Positions 33,206 through 42,807 of a stretch of DNA of 46,947 bases are shown here, piece by piece. Made by a program: the position numbers and the translations under genes. The DNA lies in the NCBI GenBank assembly GCA_021776825.1, contig JAJFFG010000114.1:1-46947 (forward strand), read 5' to 3'. The first letter of the stretch is position 1, and each line of letters begins with the position of its first letter. Source of the stretch: Planctomycetota bacterium (lineage in GTDB: Bacteria > Planctomycetota > JAJSAM01 > JAJVHW01). The notes below the pieces were generated by a model. The model saw nothing but the letters and a program-made list of their open reading frames with translations, made no database searches and was not told the origin of the DNA.

Positions 33206-34951
33206 CTACGCCCCTCCGCCCCCGCGGAGGATCGCGGTCGCCGCCGCGTCGACCTCGAACGAGATGGGATCGACGACCACGCCGTACGCGCTCCGCGCGA
33301 CCGCGGCGGAGACTACTCCGTTGCGCACCTCGCGCCGCACCGTCTCTGCGGACCGCTTCTTCGGGTCGCCGTACCCGCCGCCGCCACCAGCGTGTTGCAC
33401 GTACTCCGTTCCCGCAGGCACGCCGGGGACCAGGTCCTTGCTCGTCGTGTCGTAGACGTCCCCGCCCGGGTACGAGAGCGTGATCCTGTTGAGTGATCCG
33501 TCCCCGCCGCCGAACAGCCCGAACGCCGGCTCCACGTCGCCGTCCCCGAACGTCACGATCTGTGTGGCGTCGGCCCCCACGCGGTACACGGTCTCGACGC
33601 CGAGTCCCCCGCGGAACTCACCCGGGCCCGCCGAGTCGCACAGGTACTCGTGGCGCACGAGCGTGTGCGGCGTCTGCTGCTCGAACATCTCGTAGTCCTG
33701 GTCGAGGATCCCGCCGGACGCGTCGATCATGCCGATGTGGTCGTAGCCGTCGCACGCCGACATGGCCCCGGAACCGCCCTTGAGCCCCATGAACAGGATG
33801 TCGACGTACGCGTCGCCCTTGCGCGGATCGGGGCCCGTGGAAAGCGAGCACAGGAGTTGGTTCCATCCGGCCGTGACGCGGTCGGGGATCGCCTCCGCGA
33901 GCGCTCGGATGATCGCGTCCGCGTTGGGCGGGCAGAGGTGGTTGCCGAAGGTGGTGGCCGCGGGGTAGGCAGCGTTCAGGATCGTGCCCTCCGGAATGAT
34001 GATCTCGACGGGCTGCACCATCCCGTGGTTGTGCGGGATGTCCGGGTTCACCAGTTGCAGGAACGTGAGGATCGTGGCGGACGCGCTCGACGTGTACGTG
34101 CCGTTCACGAACCCGTTGGTCTGCGGGTCGGTCTCCGAGTAGTCGAAGACGATGCGTTCGTCCTCGACGGTGATCCGCACGCGGATGCGGTACTCGGAGC
34201 CCGGGTTCTTGCCGTCGAAGTAGACGGTGGACTCGCCCGTGTAGACCCCGTTGGGTACCGAGCGGATCTCGGCCTCCATCATCTTGCGGGTGGCGGCGAA
34301 GAGGTGCTTCTTGTGCGCGTCGAAGCGCTCGGCGCCGTACTTCTCGATCAGCTCGACCAGGCGTCGCTCGCCGACCGTGCAACTGCCGATCTCGGCGAGC
34401 ATGTCCTGCTCGACGATGTCGAGGCGGATGTTGGCGAAGATCAGGTCCCATACGTCCTGGCGCCGCTCGCCCTTCTCGATGACCTTCACGGCCGGGATGC
34501 GCAACGCCTCCTGCCAGACCTCCGTGGCGTTGGGGTTGTAGCCCCCGCGGACTGCCCCGCCGATGTCGGCCTGATGCCCCTTGCACGCCGCCCACGCCAC
34601 GAGTTCTCCGTCCACGAAGATGGGCTTGAACGCCGCGACGTCGTTGTTCTGGTTGCCGAGCGTGAAGACGTCGTTGTGGAAGAACACGTCGCCCGGGTGG
34701 ACGTTGCCGCGGAACTTCTCGGCGATGTGCGCGCACACCGGACTCAACGAGAAACTCAGGATGGGCAGGTTCTCCGTCTGCTCCAGCATGCGTCCTTCGG
34801 CGTCGTACAGCCCGGTGACGTAGTCGCGCGCCTCGCAGAGGATGGGCGAGCGCGTGGTCTTCTCCATGCACAGGCTCATCTCGTCGGTGATCGCCTTGAG
34901 CGCGCGGGCGATGATCGCCACGAGCACCTGATCGATGGTCGTGTCACTCAT
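33206..34951 (-). CDS. hyuB: Hydantoinase B / oxoprolinase subunit B
   Basis: 581 residues from ATG 34951, overlapping hyuA by 8 nt. Family motifs: ICEARDYVTGLYDAEGRMLEQTENLPI, GDVFFHNDVFTLGNQNNDVAAFKPIFVDGELVAWAACKGHQADIGG, and the C-terminal RGGLGVETVYRVG and GGGGYGDP. Together with HyuA it forms an ATP-dependent amidohydrolase or related carboxylase-like enzyme. The proposed job is opening the lactam ring of 2-oxoindoleacetate. Confidence 0.92.
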   Translation of the reverse strand: MSDTTIDQVLVAIIARALKAITDEMSLCMEKTTRSPILCEARDYVTGLYDAEGRMLEQTENLPILSFSLSPVCAHIAEKFRGNVHPGDVFFHNDVFTLGNQNNDVAAFKPIFVDGELVAWAACKGHQADIGGAVRGGYNPNATEVWQEALRIPAVKVIEKGERRQDVWDLIFANIRLDIVEQDMLAEIGSCTVGERRLVELIEKYGAERFDAHKKHLFAATRKMMEAEIRSVPNGVYTGESTVYFDGKNPGSEYRIRVRITVEDERIVFDYSETDPQTNGFVNGTYTSSASATILTFLQLVNPDIPHNHGMVQPVEIIIPEGTILNAAYPAATTFGNHLCPPNADAIIRALAEAIPDRVTAGWNQLLCSLSTGPDPRKGDAYVDILFMGLKGGSGAMSACDGYDHIGMIDASGGILDQDYEMFEQQTPHTLVRHEYLCDSAGPGEFRGGLGVETVYRVGADATQIVTFGDGDVEPAFGLFGGGDGSLNRITLSYPGGDVYDTTSKDLVPGVPAGTEYVQHAGGGGGYGDPKKRSAETVRREVRNGVVSAAVARSAYGVVVDPISFEVDAAATAILRGGGGA

Positions 34952-37034
34952 GGCCGCTGCTCCCCGTGTTCGCGCGGATGAGGCAACTGCCGACCTCGTC
35001 GATCGCGGCCGTGAAGCCGCTGCTCACGAAGATCGTCGTGTCCGTGCGCTCGATCAGCGCGGGCCCGGCCAGCCGGTTGCCCGCCAACAGGCGGTGGCCG
35101 TCGTAGACCATCGCCTCCCCGAACGCCTCGTCCTCCGGGACGAACACCCGCCGCGATCCCTTGATGGCGGCGCTCGCATCCGCGCTCCCGTCGGCTAGCC
35201 GCGGGAGCTGCGGTTTCTCCGTGAGCCCCATCGACCGGACACGCACGCTGATGAGCTCGATGCCGGTGCCGTCCGCGGCCAGGTCGTAGCCGTAGAGGCG
35301 GTTGTGGCGTGCGTGGAACGCGGTGGCCGCGGCCATCGCGTCGCGGCCTTCGAGCGCGTCGCGCCCGACGGGGACAGTGACCTCGTGGTACTGCTTGAGA
35401 TAGCGGAGGTCGAGCGCCACGTCGTGACGCACCCGGTCCTCGGGAATGCCCTCCTGGGCGAGTTGCCGTCCGCCGTCCGCGACCATGGACGCGACGCAGT
35501 CGTCCAGGAGGTCCCAGTCCAGGTCCGCGAGCGGTGTGATCATCGAACGCACGAAGTCGTGCAGCAAGTCGCTCATCAGCATCCCGGCGGCGCAGAGGAT
35601 CGACGCGGTGGGCGGCACCAGCAGGAGCGGGATATCCAGCTCCCGCGCGATCATGCACGCGTGGAGGGCTCCCGCGCCGCCCGCCACCACCATCGGAAAC
35701 TCGCGCGGGTCGAGGCCGCGCTTGGTCGTGATCTCGCGGACGCCGTGAGCCATGTTCGCGTTGATCACGCGGTACATTCCCGCCGCGGCCTCCTCGACGG
35801 ACAGGCCCAGGGGGCGCCCGATCTCGGTCTCGATGGCGCTGCGAGCACGCTCCACGTCGAGAGGCAACTTGCCGCCGGCGAAGTACCGCGGGTCCAGGTA
35901 CCCGAGCACCAGGTCCGCGTCGGTGCAGGCCGGCTGCTCGCCGCCGCGTCCGTAGCATGCCGGCCCAGGGAGCGCCCCGGCGGATTGCGGGCCCATGCGC
36001 AGGAGACTGCCCTCGTCCACCCAGCCGATGCTGCCGCCGCCCGCGCCGATGGTCGTGATCGCGAGCATCGGGAGTGCGATGCGAAGCCGGTCGATGTCCC
36101 CCTCCGGGGTCAGCGCGGCGGAGCCGTCCTGTACGAGCGAGGCATCGAAACTCGTGCCCCCCATGTCCATGACGATTGCGTCGTTGCGTCCGTGCTCGCG
36201 GGTGTACGCCACCGCCGCCACGGGACCCGCGGCGGGCCCGCTGAGCAGCGTCCCCGCCGCGCGCTGCGCCGTCACCTCCGGCAGCGCGACGCCGCCGTTG
36301 GACTGCATGATGAGCAGGACCCCTTCGAAGCCCACGCCGTCGAGCTTCTCCGCGAGACTCTCCAGGTACGCGCCGAGGACGGGACTCACGTAGGCGTTGA
36401 GGACCGTCGTCGAGATGCGGTTGTAGAATCGCACGGTGGGGAGCACGTTCGCGGAGACGCTGAGGTGCACCTGCGGGAGCACTCCCCGCACGATGTCCGC
36501 CGCGGCGCGCTCGTGCTCCGGATTGGCGAAACTGTTCAGGAAGCAGATCGCCACCGCTTCGCAGCCCTCGCGGCCGAGCAGTTCGGCGCCGGCGCGCACG
36601 TCCTCCTCGTCCAGGGAGCGCAGCTCGTCGCCCTTGTAGTCGATCCGCTCTCGCACCGGCCGGCGCAGGTACCGGGGAACCAGCGGGACGACGTTCGTGC
36701 AACGGTTGTCGTACTGCCGTTCCCGGATGCCGCGGCGCATCTCGAGGGCGTCGCGCACGCCGTCGGTGGTCAGCAGCCCGACGCGGGCGCCGCCGCGCGT
36801 CAACACCGCGTTCGTCGTGACCGTCGTGCCGTGCACGATGCAATCGATCTGGTCGACGAGGTCGGGCACCGCGAGCCCGCGCGCCTCGGCGATGACGGCG
36901 AGCCCGCTCATCACGCCGAGGGACGAGTCCTCTGGCGTCGAGAGCACCTTGAACCCCTCGACCTCGCCGTCCTCGCTCCACAGGAACAGGTCCGTGAAGG
37001 TGCCGCCGACGTCGACTCCGATCCTGTACGTCAT
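34944..37034 (-). CDS. hyuA: Hydantoinase A / oxoprolinase subunit A
   Basis: 696 residues from ATG 37034 (ATGA overlap with iorB). RIGVDVGGTFTDLFL is the ASKHA-type phosphate-binding loop; VHGTTVTTNAVLTRGGARVGLLTTDGVRD, NAYVSPVLGAYL, GGTSFDASLV and AGGAGALHACMIARELDIP are typical of the HyuA/OplA family. This subunit uses ATP to activate the cyclic amide. Full length for the family. Confidence 0.93.
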   Translation of the reverse strand: MTYRIGVDVGGTFTDLFLWSEDGEVEGFKVLSTPEDSSLGVMSGLAVIAEARGLAVPDLVDQIDCIVHGTTVTTNAVLTRGGARVGLLTTDGVRDALEMRRGIRERQYDNRCTNVVPLVPRYLRRPVRERIDYKGDELRSLDEEDVRAGAELLGREGCEAVAICFLNSFANPEHERAAADIVRGVLPQVHLSVSANVLPTVRFYNRISTTVLNAYVSPVLGAYLESLAEKLDGVGFEGVLLIMQSNGGVALPEVTAQRAAGTLLSGPAAGPVAAVAYTREHGRNDAIVMDMGGTSFDASLVQDGSAALTPEGDIDRLRIALPMLAITTIGAGGGSIGWVDEGSLLRMGPQSAGALPGPACYGRGGEQPACTDADLVLGYLDPRYFAGGKLPLDVERARSAIETEIGRPLGLSVEEAAAGMYRVINANMAHGVREITTKRGLDPREFPMVVAGGAGALHACMIARELDIPLLLVPPTASILCAAGMLMSDLLHDFVRSMITPLADLDWDLLDDCVASMVADGGRQLAQEGIPEDRVRHDVALDLRYLKQYHEVTVPVGRDALEGRDAMAAATAFHARHNRLYGYDLAADGTGIELISVRVRSMGLTEKPQLPRLADGSADASAAIKGSRRVFVPEDEAFGEAMVYDGHRLLAGNRLAGPALIERTDTTIFVSSGFTAAIDEVGSCLIRANTGSSGHE

Positions 37035-37654
37035 GATGGCACCCGGCCTCCGCGGACCGCCTCCGCCCCGAGGTCGAACGCTCGCCGGTTGGTCTTGCTG
37101 TGCACCTTGCCGTAGCGGCGCTCGATCGCGCTGTGCACGGCTGTCTCGTCCAGCGACAGGGCGCCGCTGCCCAGCAGCGCGCCGAGCATCGCAGCGTTGA
37201 GCGCGCGGGGGTCGCCGGCCTCCGCGGCCAGGCGCGGCCCGTCGATCGGGACGACATGCGCGACGGCCTCCCGCAGCCGCGCGACGATCTGGCCCGTGTC
37301 GGGGTACTCACGGGACTGTTGGGCCAGCGCGAACGGCGGGATGCAGCCGGTGCTGACGAGCACCCGCGCGTGCGGACCGGCCCGGTGAATCGCGCGCAGG
37401 GTCTCCAGCGGCTCAAACCCCACGAGCACGTCGGCCTCGCCAGGTCCGATGAAGGCTGTGTTCCCAGGGCCGAAGACGACCGTGGACTCGACGCTCCCGC
37501 CCCGTTGGGACATGCCGTGGAGCTGGCCGACGTTCACGGGCATCCCCGCCGCGGTCGCCGCCTCTCCCAGAACCTCCGCCGCTGTCAACACACCCTGGCC
37601 GCCGACCCCCACGAGGAGGACCCTCAGGCGCGCGTGCGGATCGCGTGCGGCCAT
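37031..37654 (-). CDS. iorB: Indolepyruvate:ferredoxin oxidoreductase, beta (gamma-type) subunit
   Basis: 207 residues from ATG 37654, six nt after the alpha-subunit stop. Gamma-domain features: VLLVGVGGQGVLTAAEVLGEAATAAGMPVNVGQLHGMSQRGGSVESTVVFG, GEADVLVGFEPLETLRA. Pairs with the alpha fusion to oxidise an aryl-2-oxoacid to the aryl-acyl-CoA with transfer of electrons to ferredoxin or, through the fused module, NAD(P). Confidence 0.93.
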   Translation of the reverse strand: MAARDPHARLRVLLVGVGGQGVLTAAEVLGEAATAAGMPVNVGQLHGMSQRGGSVESTVVFGPGNTAFIGPGEADVLVGFEPLETLRAIHRAGPHARVLVSTGCIPPFALAQQSREYPDTGQIVARLREAVAHVVPIDGPRLAAEAGDPRALNAAMLGALLGSGALSLDETAVHSAIERRYGKVHSKTNRRAFDLGAEAVRGGRVPS

Positions 37655-37660
37655 CGTTCT

Positions 37661-40600
37661 CTACACCGCCGCCGGCTTCGGCACGATCGCCTCGTTGGGG
37701 CACAGCTCGGCGCAGACGCCGCAGCCGTTGCACAGTTCCGGGTCGATCTCGATCTCGCCGTCCCGCACGACGAAGGCCGGACATCCGAAGGTGTCGATGC
37801 ACGCGCGGCAGTTGCCGCACTGCCCGCAGATCATGCAACGGGCGGCCTCCGCGCGCGCCTGCGACTCGGACAGCGTGCCCGCGACCTCGGCGAACCCGTC
37901 GAGACACGCGTCGAGTGCACGCTCGGGCGCGTCGGTGCGGTCCTCGCGGTCCGCGCGCGTCACCCCGGCGCGCGAGTCATCGGCGCGTAGCACGTCCCGC
38001 GAGGCGCAATGCGGCGGCGGAGCGCGCCGGTCCGCGCTCTCCGCGCCCCGCAGGGCGGTGTCGATGCCCCACGCCGCGCGCAGCCCAGCGGCGATGGACC
38101 CCGTCACGGAGCCGGCGCCGGCGGCGAGGTCGCCGCCGGCGAACACGTGCGGGTGGGACGTGGCCAGCGTGTCGGGATCCACGACGAGGTCGCCGGACTC
38201 CGTCCACGCGAGGTCCGGGTCGCCGGCGGTCAGGAAGGACCGATCGGGGCGCTGTCCGATGGCGACGATCACCAGGTCGGCCTCGAGGCGCGCCTCGGTC
38301 CCGGCCGTCGGTCGGATGCCGTCCAACCGGAAACGCTCGCCGTCGAGCTCCACCCTCACGCACTCCAGACCGCCGGAGACGAGCTTCGCCGCCGACGTCC
38401 GGGTCCGGATGTCGATGCCCTCGCGCCGCGCGTGGGCCACCTCGTCGGCGATCGCCGGCATCTCCTCGAGGGTCTCGACGCACACGACGACCACCGAGTC
38501 CGCGCCGCGTCTGCGGGCGGTGCGCGCGGCGTCGATGGCGGCGTTGCCTCCCCCGAGCACCACGACGCGCCGCGCGGCGGGCGCCTCGGCGCACGTCGCG
38601 ACCGCGGCGAGATACGCGAGCGCGTCCATCATCTGTGGTGCGCCGTCGCCCTCGCTCGGGAGGTCCAGACGTCGTGGCTCACCCGCGCCCACGGCCAGGT
38701 ACACGGCGTCGAAGCCGTCCTCGATCAACTCGGCCAGCCGCACGTCCTTCCCGAGTCGCATCCGGCCCTCGAACCGGACGCCGAGGGCAAGGACACGCCC
38801 CACGTCGCGATCGAGTGCGTCCGCCGGAAGCCGGTAGCGGGGGATGCCGTAGCGCAGCAGGCCCCCGGGCTGCTCGCGCGCGTCGTACAGCGTGACCTCG
38901 TAGCCGCGGACGGCGAGATCGTGTGCCGCCGACAGTCCGGCCGGCCCGGCGCCGACGACTGCGACCCGGTGTCCGTGAGGCGGCTCGCAGCGCTGCTTGC
39001 GGGAGACCTCGGGCCGATCCGCCGCCCAGTCCACCACGAAGCGCTTGAGGTCGTTGATGGCCACGGCGCCGTCGATGGGGCGCCGGACGCAGACGTCCTC
39101 GCACGGGCGGTCGCAGACCCGGCAGACGCTCTCGGGAAGCGGGAGCCGCTCGAGGATCAGCTCCAGCGCCTCGGCGTAGTGCCCGGTCGCGATGTGGGCC
39201 GCGTAGCCCTGGACGCAGAGGTCCAGCGGGCAGCGTGACGCGCAGGGCGCCACGTCCGGGAGACGCCGGCACGAGTTCGGCTCCTGGACCATCTCGAGGG
39301 AACGGCTGCGGGCCATCTGGCGGGAGAACGGCTCGGTGGCCTCCTGGGAACAGCGCGTCCCGGTGCAGTCCTTGCCGCACGTGCGGCATCGCGCGTCGTC
39401 GATCTCGAACACGGGCGCTCCGGCCAGATCGCCTGTGGCGCGCTGCAGGAAGATCGGGCAGGCGCGCTCCGCGATGACGACGCCGACTCCCTCGGCCTCG
39501 TGCGCCTGCCGGAACGCCGTGATCGCCGCCGGGAGGTCGTGCGGATCGACTCGTGCCACAAACGGCGCGCCGAGAGCCCGGACGACGTTCTCGATCGAGG
39601 TGGTTCGCCGGACCCCGCCGGTCTCTACGTGCACGGTGGGGCTCTCTTGGAACCCCGTCATGGCCGTGACCTCGTTGTCGAGGACCACCGCCACCATGTC
39701 CACGCCCTCCTTGATGGCGTTCAAGAGTGCGGGCATGCCCGAGTGGAAGAACGTGGAGTCGCCCACCATCCCGACGGTCTTCTCGCCGGTGACGCGGGCG
39801 ACCGCCGAGGCCAGCGTGAACCCGGCGCCCATGCAGAGCAGGGCGTCGGAGGCGCGCAGCGGCGGGGCGCCGCCCAGCGTGTAGCAGCCGATGTCGTTGA
39901 AGTAGAGCTGGTCCTCGTCGAATGCGGCGCGCGCGGCGAACAACGTGGAACGGTGCGGGCAGCCCGGGCAGAGGATCGGCGGGCGCGGGGGAACGTCGGC
40001 CGCGGGAGCCGACGTCGCCACCGGTTCCCCGAGGCCGAGGGCGGCGCGGAGGGCGTTCCGGATCACGGGCGGCTCGTACTCGAACTCCTCCGGCGCGTGA
40101 CCCGTGCGCTTGCCGAGGATCTCGAGCGTGATCCCGCGCCGCCCGCAGAGGGCGGTCACGGCGTCTTCGAGGAACGGCGAGAGTTCCTCGAGCACGAGCA
40201 GACGGTCGAGTCCCTCGAACGCCGCGACCAACCGATCCTCGGGCAGGGGGTACGCCACGCTCGTCGAGATCAGCACCACCGCGTCGTCCAGGCCCCGCTC
40301 GCGGAGGATGTCCGCACAGGTCGCGGCGGGTGCCCCGATGGCCAGTATCCCCGACCGACCGGATCCCTCGCGCCGGACCAGTCCGGCCTCCGCGATCATC
40401 CGCCGTGCGGTCTCCACTCGTTCCTTGAGCTCGACGCGCATGCGTCGGGCGTTCACGGGGGTGGGGTTGAATCGCGCGGGATCGCGCCGGAACCCCTCCA
40501 CGCGGGCCTCCCGCCGTGGACCGAACCGCACGCGACCGCGTGTGTGGCACACCCGAGTCGTGGGTCTCAGGATGACCGGCAGACGGCTCGCCTCCGACAG

Positions 40601-41107
40601 ATCGAACGCGAACCGCGTGAGGTCGGCGGCTTCCTGGGGCGTGGAGGGGTCCAGCATGGGGACGCGGAGCATCGGTGCCAGGTAGCGCTGGTCCTGCTCG
40701 TTGGGACTGGTGCGGCAGGAGGGATCGCCCGCGCTCACGATCACGAGCCCCGCGACGGTCCCGATGTACGGCATCGTTCCGAGCGGATCGCCGGCGTACA
40801 TGAGCCCCAGGTGCTTCATGGCGCAGATGGACCGCGCCCCGGCCAGGCACGCCCCGAAGGCCATCTCGACGGCGATCTTCTCGTTGACCGAGTACTCGAA
40901 CGTGATCCCGGCCTGCTCCGCCAGCTGGGCGAAGCCGTCGGTGATCTCGGAGGAGGGCGTCCCCGGATAGCCGCTCGCGAACGCGACACCGGCCTCGAGC
41001 GCGCCCCGGACGATGGCTTCATTGCCCAGTAGCGTTGCAACGTCTCCCTCGGCTCGGGTGAGCAGAGGGTGTCCGCTAGGTTGCGTCGTGTCCGCCTCGA
41101 TCGTCAT
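37661..41107 (-). CDS. iorA: IorA fused to a GltD-like NAD(P)/FAD module and ferredoxin clusters
   Basis: 1148 residues from ATG 41107. Residues 1-570 are the 2-oxoacid:ferredoxin oxidoreductase alpha subunit: LLGNEAIVRGALEAGVAFASGYPGTPSSE (23-54), CPGCPHR (380-386), and the TPP motif VGMVGDSTFFHSG...LDNEV (446-480). At about 574-590 there are Cys clusters (CRTCGKDC). From 620 onwards comes a glutamate-synthase-small-subunit-like module: Cys-rich CPLDLCVQGYAAHI, CRVCDRPCEDVC, FAD loop VAVVGAGPAGLSAAHD (715-730), NAD(P) loop VVVLGGGNAAIDAA, and ATG-like HVFAGGDLAAG. The end (about 1085-1148) has two 4Fe-4S sites (CMICGQCGNC, CNGCGVCAELCP). A similar set of separate subunits occurs in phenylglyoxylate dehydrogenase (PadEFGHI-type). 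First gene of the operon, divergent from the thiolase. Confidence 0.92.
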   Translation of the reverse strand: MTIEADTTQPSGHPLLTRAEGDVATLLGNEAIVRGALEAGVAFASGYPGTPSSEITDGFAQLAEQAGITFEYSVNEKIAVEMAFGACLAGARSICAMKHLGLMYAGDPLGTMPYIGTVAGLVIVSAGDPSCRTSPNEQDQRYLAPMLRVPMLDPSTPQEAADLTRFAFDLSEASRLPVILRPTTRVCHTRGRVRFGPRREARVEGFRRDPARFNPTPVNARRMRVELKERVETARRMIAEAGLVRREGSGRSGILAIGAPAATCADILRERGLDDAVVLISTSVAYPLPEDRLVAAFEGLDRLLVLEELSPFLEDAVTALCGRRGITLEILGKRTGHAPEEFEYEPPVIRNALRAALGLGEPVATSAPAADVPPRPPILCPGCPHRSTLFAARAAFDEDQLYFNDIGCYTLGGAPPLRASDALLCMGAGFTLASAVARVTGEKTVGMVGDSTFFHSGMPALLNAIKEGVDMVAVVLDNEVTAMTGFQESPTVHVETGGVRRTTSIENVVRALGAPFVARVDPHDLPAAITAFRQAHEAEGVGVVIAERACPIFLQRATGDLAGAPVFEIDDARCRTCGKDCTGTRCSQEATEPFSRQMARSRSLEMVQEPNSCRRLPDVAPCASRCPLDLCVQGYAAHIATGHYAEALELILERLPLPESVCRVCDRPCEDVCVRRPIDGAVAINDLKRFVVDWAADRPEVSRKQRCEPPHGHRVAVVGAGPAGLSAAHDLAVRGYEVTLYDAREQPGGLLRYGIPRYRLPADALDRDVGRVLALGVRFEGRMRLGKDVRLAELIEDGFDAVYLAVGAGEPRRLDLPSEGDGAPQMMDALAYLAAVATCAEAPAARRVVVLGGGNAAIDAARTARRRGADSVVVVCVETLEEMPAIADEVAHARREGIDIRTRTSAAKLVSGGLECVRVELDGERFRLDGIRPTAGTEARLEADLVIVAIGQRPDRSFLTAGDPDLAWTESGDLVVDPDTLATSHPHVFAGGDLAAGAGSVTGSIAAGLRAAWGIDTALRGAESADRRAPPPHCASRDVLRADDSRAGVTRADREDRTDAPERALDACLDGFAEVAGTLSESQARAEAARCMICGQCGNCRACIDTFGCPAFVVRDGEIEIDPELCNGCGVCAELCPNEAIVPKPAAV

Positions 41108-41270
41108 GGTGGCAAGCCCATGGTCGATCCGTCCGGAGGGGCTCCGTATGAGGATGGTCACTCGCCGGCTGCGCTTTCTTGCCCGACAGCCCGCGATCCG
41201 GGCGGAAACCGAACGGCTTGCCCGGTCGGACGCGACCCTGGGAACTTGGCACCCCCTCGGAGGACAAACC

Positions 41271-42464
41271 ATGGCGTTCGACAACTCGTTCATCCCGTAC
41301 CGGGCCTACTGGAGCAGCCCCTTCTGTCGCTGGCAGGGCAAGCTGAGCGGCAGCCACTCCCTGGAACTGGCCGCGGGCACCGCGCGTCGCTTCCTGGAGG
41401 CACGCGAGATCCCCGGCGAGGCGCTCGACGGCTTGGTGCTGGGCATGACCGTTCCCCAGCGGCGCGCCTTCTACGGTGCTCCGTGGATGGCCGGCCTGAT
41501 CGGCGTTCCGGGGCTCACGGGACCGACCGTCTCGCAGGCGTGCGCCACGTCGGCTCGCGGTCTCTTGGCGGCGGCGGCCGACATCGAGGTGGGCGCGCGG
41601 CAGAGTGTGCTGGTGGTCGCGTGCGACCGCACGAGCAACGGCCCGCACGTGTACTACCCGAATCCGGCCGGCATCGGCGGCCGCGGCGAGTCGGAGGAGT
41701 GGGTCTGGGACAACTTCAACCTCGACCCCTGGGCCGGCGGCGCCATGCTCGCCACGGCGGAGAACGTCGCGAAGCGGGCCGGAATCTCCAAGGAGGAGCA
41801 GGACGCGGCGACTCTCGTCCGCCACGCGCAGTACGCCGACGGACTGGCGGACGAGCGGGCGTTCCAGAAGCGCTACATGTTCCCGGTGGAGGTCCGGAAG
41901 GGCCGCAAGAAGGTCGAGTTGGTCGAGCAGGACGACGGCGTGTTCCCGACCACCGAGGAGGGCCTCGCCCGCCTGCGCCCGGCCGTGGAGGGGGGCACGG
42001 TCTCCTTCGGCACCCAGACCTTCCCCGCCGACGGCAACGCCGGAATGGTGGTTTGCTCCCGCGACCGCGCAGCGGAACTGGGCAAGGACCCGGCCGTGAA
42101 CATTCAGATCCTGGGAGTCGGCGACGCTCGCGTGGAGAAGGCCCACATGCCGATGGCTGTCGTGCCGGCCGCCCGCCGGGCCCTCGAGCAGGCCGGGATC
42201 GACTTCGCCGACTGCAAGGCGATCAAGACGCACAACCCGTTTGCGGTGAACGACGTGCTCTTCAGCCGCGAGTCCGGAGTCGCCGTCGAGGACTTCAACC
42301 GCTTCGGGTCCCCGCTCATCTACGGACACCCGCAGGGGCCCACCGGGCTGCGCGCCACCGCCGAGCTCATCGAGGAACTCGTGGCAGCCGGCGGCGGTTG
42401 GGGACTGTTCGCGGGTTGCGCGGCGGGAGATACGGCCATGGCGATCGTGCTGAAGGTGGACTGA
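41271..42464 (+). CDS. Thiolase-family acyl-CoA acyltransferase
   Basis: 397 residues from ATG 41271 after GGAGG. Catalytic Cys in SQACATSARG (about 90), GHPQGPTGLRAT (about 350) and a C-terminal GLFAGCAAGDTAMA carrying the second Cys, where most thiolases have CxGxGxG. The THNPFAVND stretch holds the catalytic His/Asn area. The only plus-strand member of the cluster, it starts 163 bp from the operon's first gene across a divergent promoter region. Proposed role: thiolysis of 2-aminobenzoylacetyl-CoA. Confidence 0.88.
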   Translation: MAFDNSFIPYRAYWSSPFCRWQGKLSGSHSLELAAGTARRFLEAREIPGEALDGLVLGMTVPQRRAFYGAPWMAGLIGVPGLTGPTVSQACATSARGLLAAAADIEVGARQSVLVVACDRTSNGPHVYYPNPAGIGGRGESEEWVWDNFNLDPWAGGAMLATAENVAKRAGISKEEQDAATLVRHAQYADGLADERAFQKRYMFPVEVRKGRKKVELVEQDDGVFPTTEEGLARLRPAVEGGTVSFGTQTFPADGNAGMVVCSRDRAAELGKDPAVNIQILGVGDARVEKAHMPMAVVPAARRALEQAGIDFADCKAIKTHNPFAVNDVLFSRESGVAVEDFNRFGSPLIYGHPQGPTGLRATAELIEELVAAGGGWGLFAGCAAGDTAMAIVLKVD

Positions 42465-42627
42465 GACCTCCGCGACCGGCCCGCGCGTCTCCAGGCCGAT
42501 CCAACCGGCCATGCAGCGGGCGTCGTCGGTACGCCGGACGTTCGAGAGGGCGCGCGGCGCGAGCGCGAGCCGTGGGATGAGAACGTCGGCCGCGTTGTCG
42601 GATCGCCGCAGCAGCGGTCCGACGGCT

Positions 42628-42807
42628 TCAGTTCCCGCCCTTCTGCATGCTCTGTTCGAGAACCGCGGACAACTCGCCGGCCTGCTTCTCATCGAAACAG
42701 TCGACCGTGAACGTCTCGCCCTGGCTCTCGACGGTCACCTTCAGCACCTTCAGCAGCCGTTTCTCCATCCGGACGCCGGTCTGGACGCGTTCCACGTTGC
42801 GCGTCAT
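42628..42807 (-). CDS. Small hypothetical protein (59 residues)
   Basis: ATG 42807 preceded by GGGAGGG at 8 nt, a strong site. MTRNVERVQTGVRMEKRLLKVLK, then VTVESQGETFTVDCFDEKQAGELSAVLEQSMQKGGN. The basic N-terminal half resembles small ribbon-helix-helix-like proteins, but no family is certain. Its start overlaps the upstream small ORF as ATGA. Confidence 0.5.
   Translation of the reverse strand: MTRNVERVQTGVRMEKRLLKVLKVTVESQGETFTVDCFDEKQAGELSAVLEQSMQKGGN

Noticed and set aside
41013..41270. Upstream extension of the thiolase
   Set aside because: It overlaps the divergent IorA start and lacks thiolase features; ATG 41271 has a GGAGG site.
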